The notes under the pieces: model-generated
What the model was told of the DNA's origin: nothing
Database searches by the model: none
Seen by the model: the letters and a program-made list of their open reading frames with translations, nothing else
In this document: one piece after another, positions 32,932-33,197 of the stretch
How the letters are laid out: every line of letters begins with the position of its first letter
Position numbering within the stretch: the stretch's first letter is position 1
Made by a program: the position numbers and the translations under genes
From: Candidatus Altimarinota bacterium
GTDB taxonomy: Bacteria > Patescibacteriota > Gracilibacteria > CAIRYL01
Length of the DNA: 33,197 bases
Assembly: GCA_016839105.1 (NCBI GenBank)
Contig: DQTD01000040.1
Span: 1-33,197 of the forward strand
Reading direction: 5' to 3'

Positions 32932-33197
32932 ATGGGATTGTCTAATGGTCCATCGTTGGAATATAAAGTTGATGCTAAATTAGCTGGTTATTTATGGGAT
33001 ACAGATTTAAAAATCGAAAATGTTCCAGATAATTTAAAAATGAAAGAAGAAGAAGCTGTTATGGGAGAAATAACAGATAATTTACGAGATTTGGCAAAGA
33101 ACGAATTGAGTCCTGATAAAATGGAACATCTGTCAGTTGAGGAATTAAATGCGTATGAAGAAGCACGATGGCAATATTTGGCAAAAGAGAATGGGGT
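32932..33197 (+). CDS. Unrecognised protein, N-terminal 88 residues (3' truncated by window edge)
   Basis: The frame from the ATG at 32932 is open to the end of the window. The visible part begins MGLSNGPSLEYKVDAKL and is soluble, acidic and helical, with no signal peptide or membrane segment (phrases such as MKEEEAVMGEITDNLRDLAKNEL and SVEELNAYEEARWQYL). I do not recognise the family. It has its own extended -10 promoter and no Shine-Dalgarno motif. Codon use matches the other genes. Confidence 0.65.
   Translation, partial: MGLSNGPSLEYKVDAKLAGYLWDTDLKIENVPDNLKMKEEEAVMGEITDNLRDLAKNELSPDKMEHLSVEELNAYEEARWQYLAKENG

Noticed and set aside
1-33197. UGA read as glycine (genetic code 25)
   Set aside because: All conserved genes are full length under the standard code with no internal TGA, and glycine sites use GGN codons. 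Only the lack of TGA stops remains to be explained.
1-33197. Insertion sequences, prophage or integrated plasmid
   Set aside because: No transposase, integrase, phage structural gene or terminal inverted repeats were seen on either strand.

Overview
The window is AT-rich, gene-dense bacterial DNA with compact genes and very short spacers. The gene set includes a division pair (ftsA-ftsZ), an AspRS of the non-discriminating type, large cohesin/dockerin-style surface proteins, L,D-transpeptidases, few biosynthetic genes and a solitary panB. Together with initiation regions that almost never carry a Shine-Dalgarno motif, this suggests a member of the Candidate Phyla Radiation, possibly near Peregrinibacteria/Gracilibacteria. 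The lineage is inferred from gene content and style only; there is no 16S gene here. All intact genes read through with the standard code, CGA is arginine at invariant sites, and all 22 visible intact stop codons are TAA or TAG.

Layout. 1-1.7 kb: the 3' part of a eukaryote-like ileS, a hairpin, and a partial duplicate of the ileS 3' end. 1.8-6.7 kb: a 1624-residue secreted cohesin/Ig-like/dockerin protein with its own promoter. 6.7-7.7 kb (minus): tRNA-Pro(UGG) with its terminator, and a lipoprotein. 7.8-11.3 kb: an unknown membrane protein, then ftsA and ftsZ, closed by a strong terminator. 11.4-17.6 kb: a fold-type I aminotransferase with a long helical insertion, a small membrane protein with a HEPN-like RNKIAH motif, aspS-panB (3 nt apart) and purB with a Cys-rich tail. 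17.6-19.2 kb: a remnant of a type I restriction subunit (HsdR), then rplJ-rplL behind an L10-type leader with a transcription attenuator. 19.2-22.5 kb: a glycosyltransferase, rplO and secY. 22.5-28.5 kb (minus): recQ and two tandem paralogous L,D-transpeptidases. 28.5-28.7 kb: a 72-bp tandem duplication carrying promoter and operator-like palindromes. 28.7-33.2 kb: pepN, a convergent lipoprotein gene, lgt, and the start of an unrecognised gene.

The genes cover translation (IleRS, AspRS, L10, L7/L12, L15, tRNA-Pro), division, export and lipoprotein maturation (SecY, Lgt, two lipoproteins), cell-wall remodelling and surface display (L,D-transpeptidases, the cohesin/dockerin protein, a glycosyltransferase), repair (RecQ) and peptide scavenging (PepN). 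AspRS, PurB, the aminotransferase (possibly) and PanB (indirectly) all touch aspartate. No single new system stands out. The best leads are the absence of TGA stops together with non-Shine-Dalgarno starts, the signal-less transpeptidase pair behind a duplicated control region, the HsdR fossil that now holds the rplJ promoter, and the membrane HEPN-like protein.
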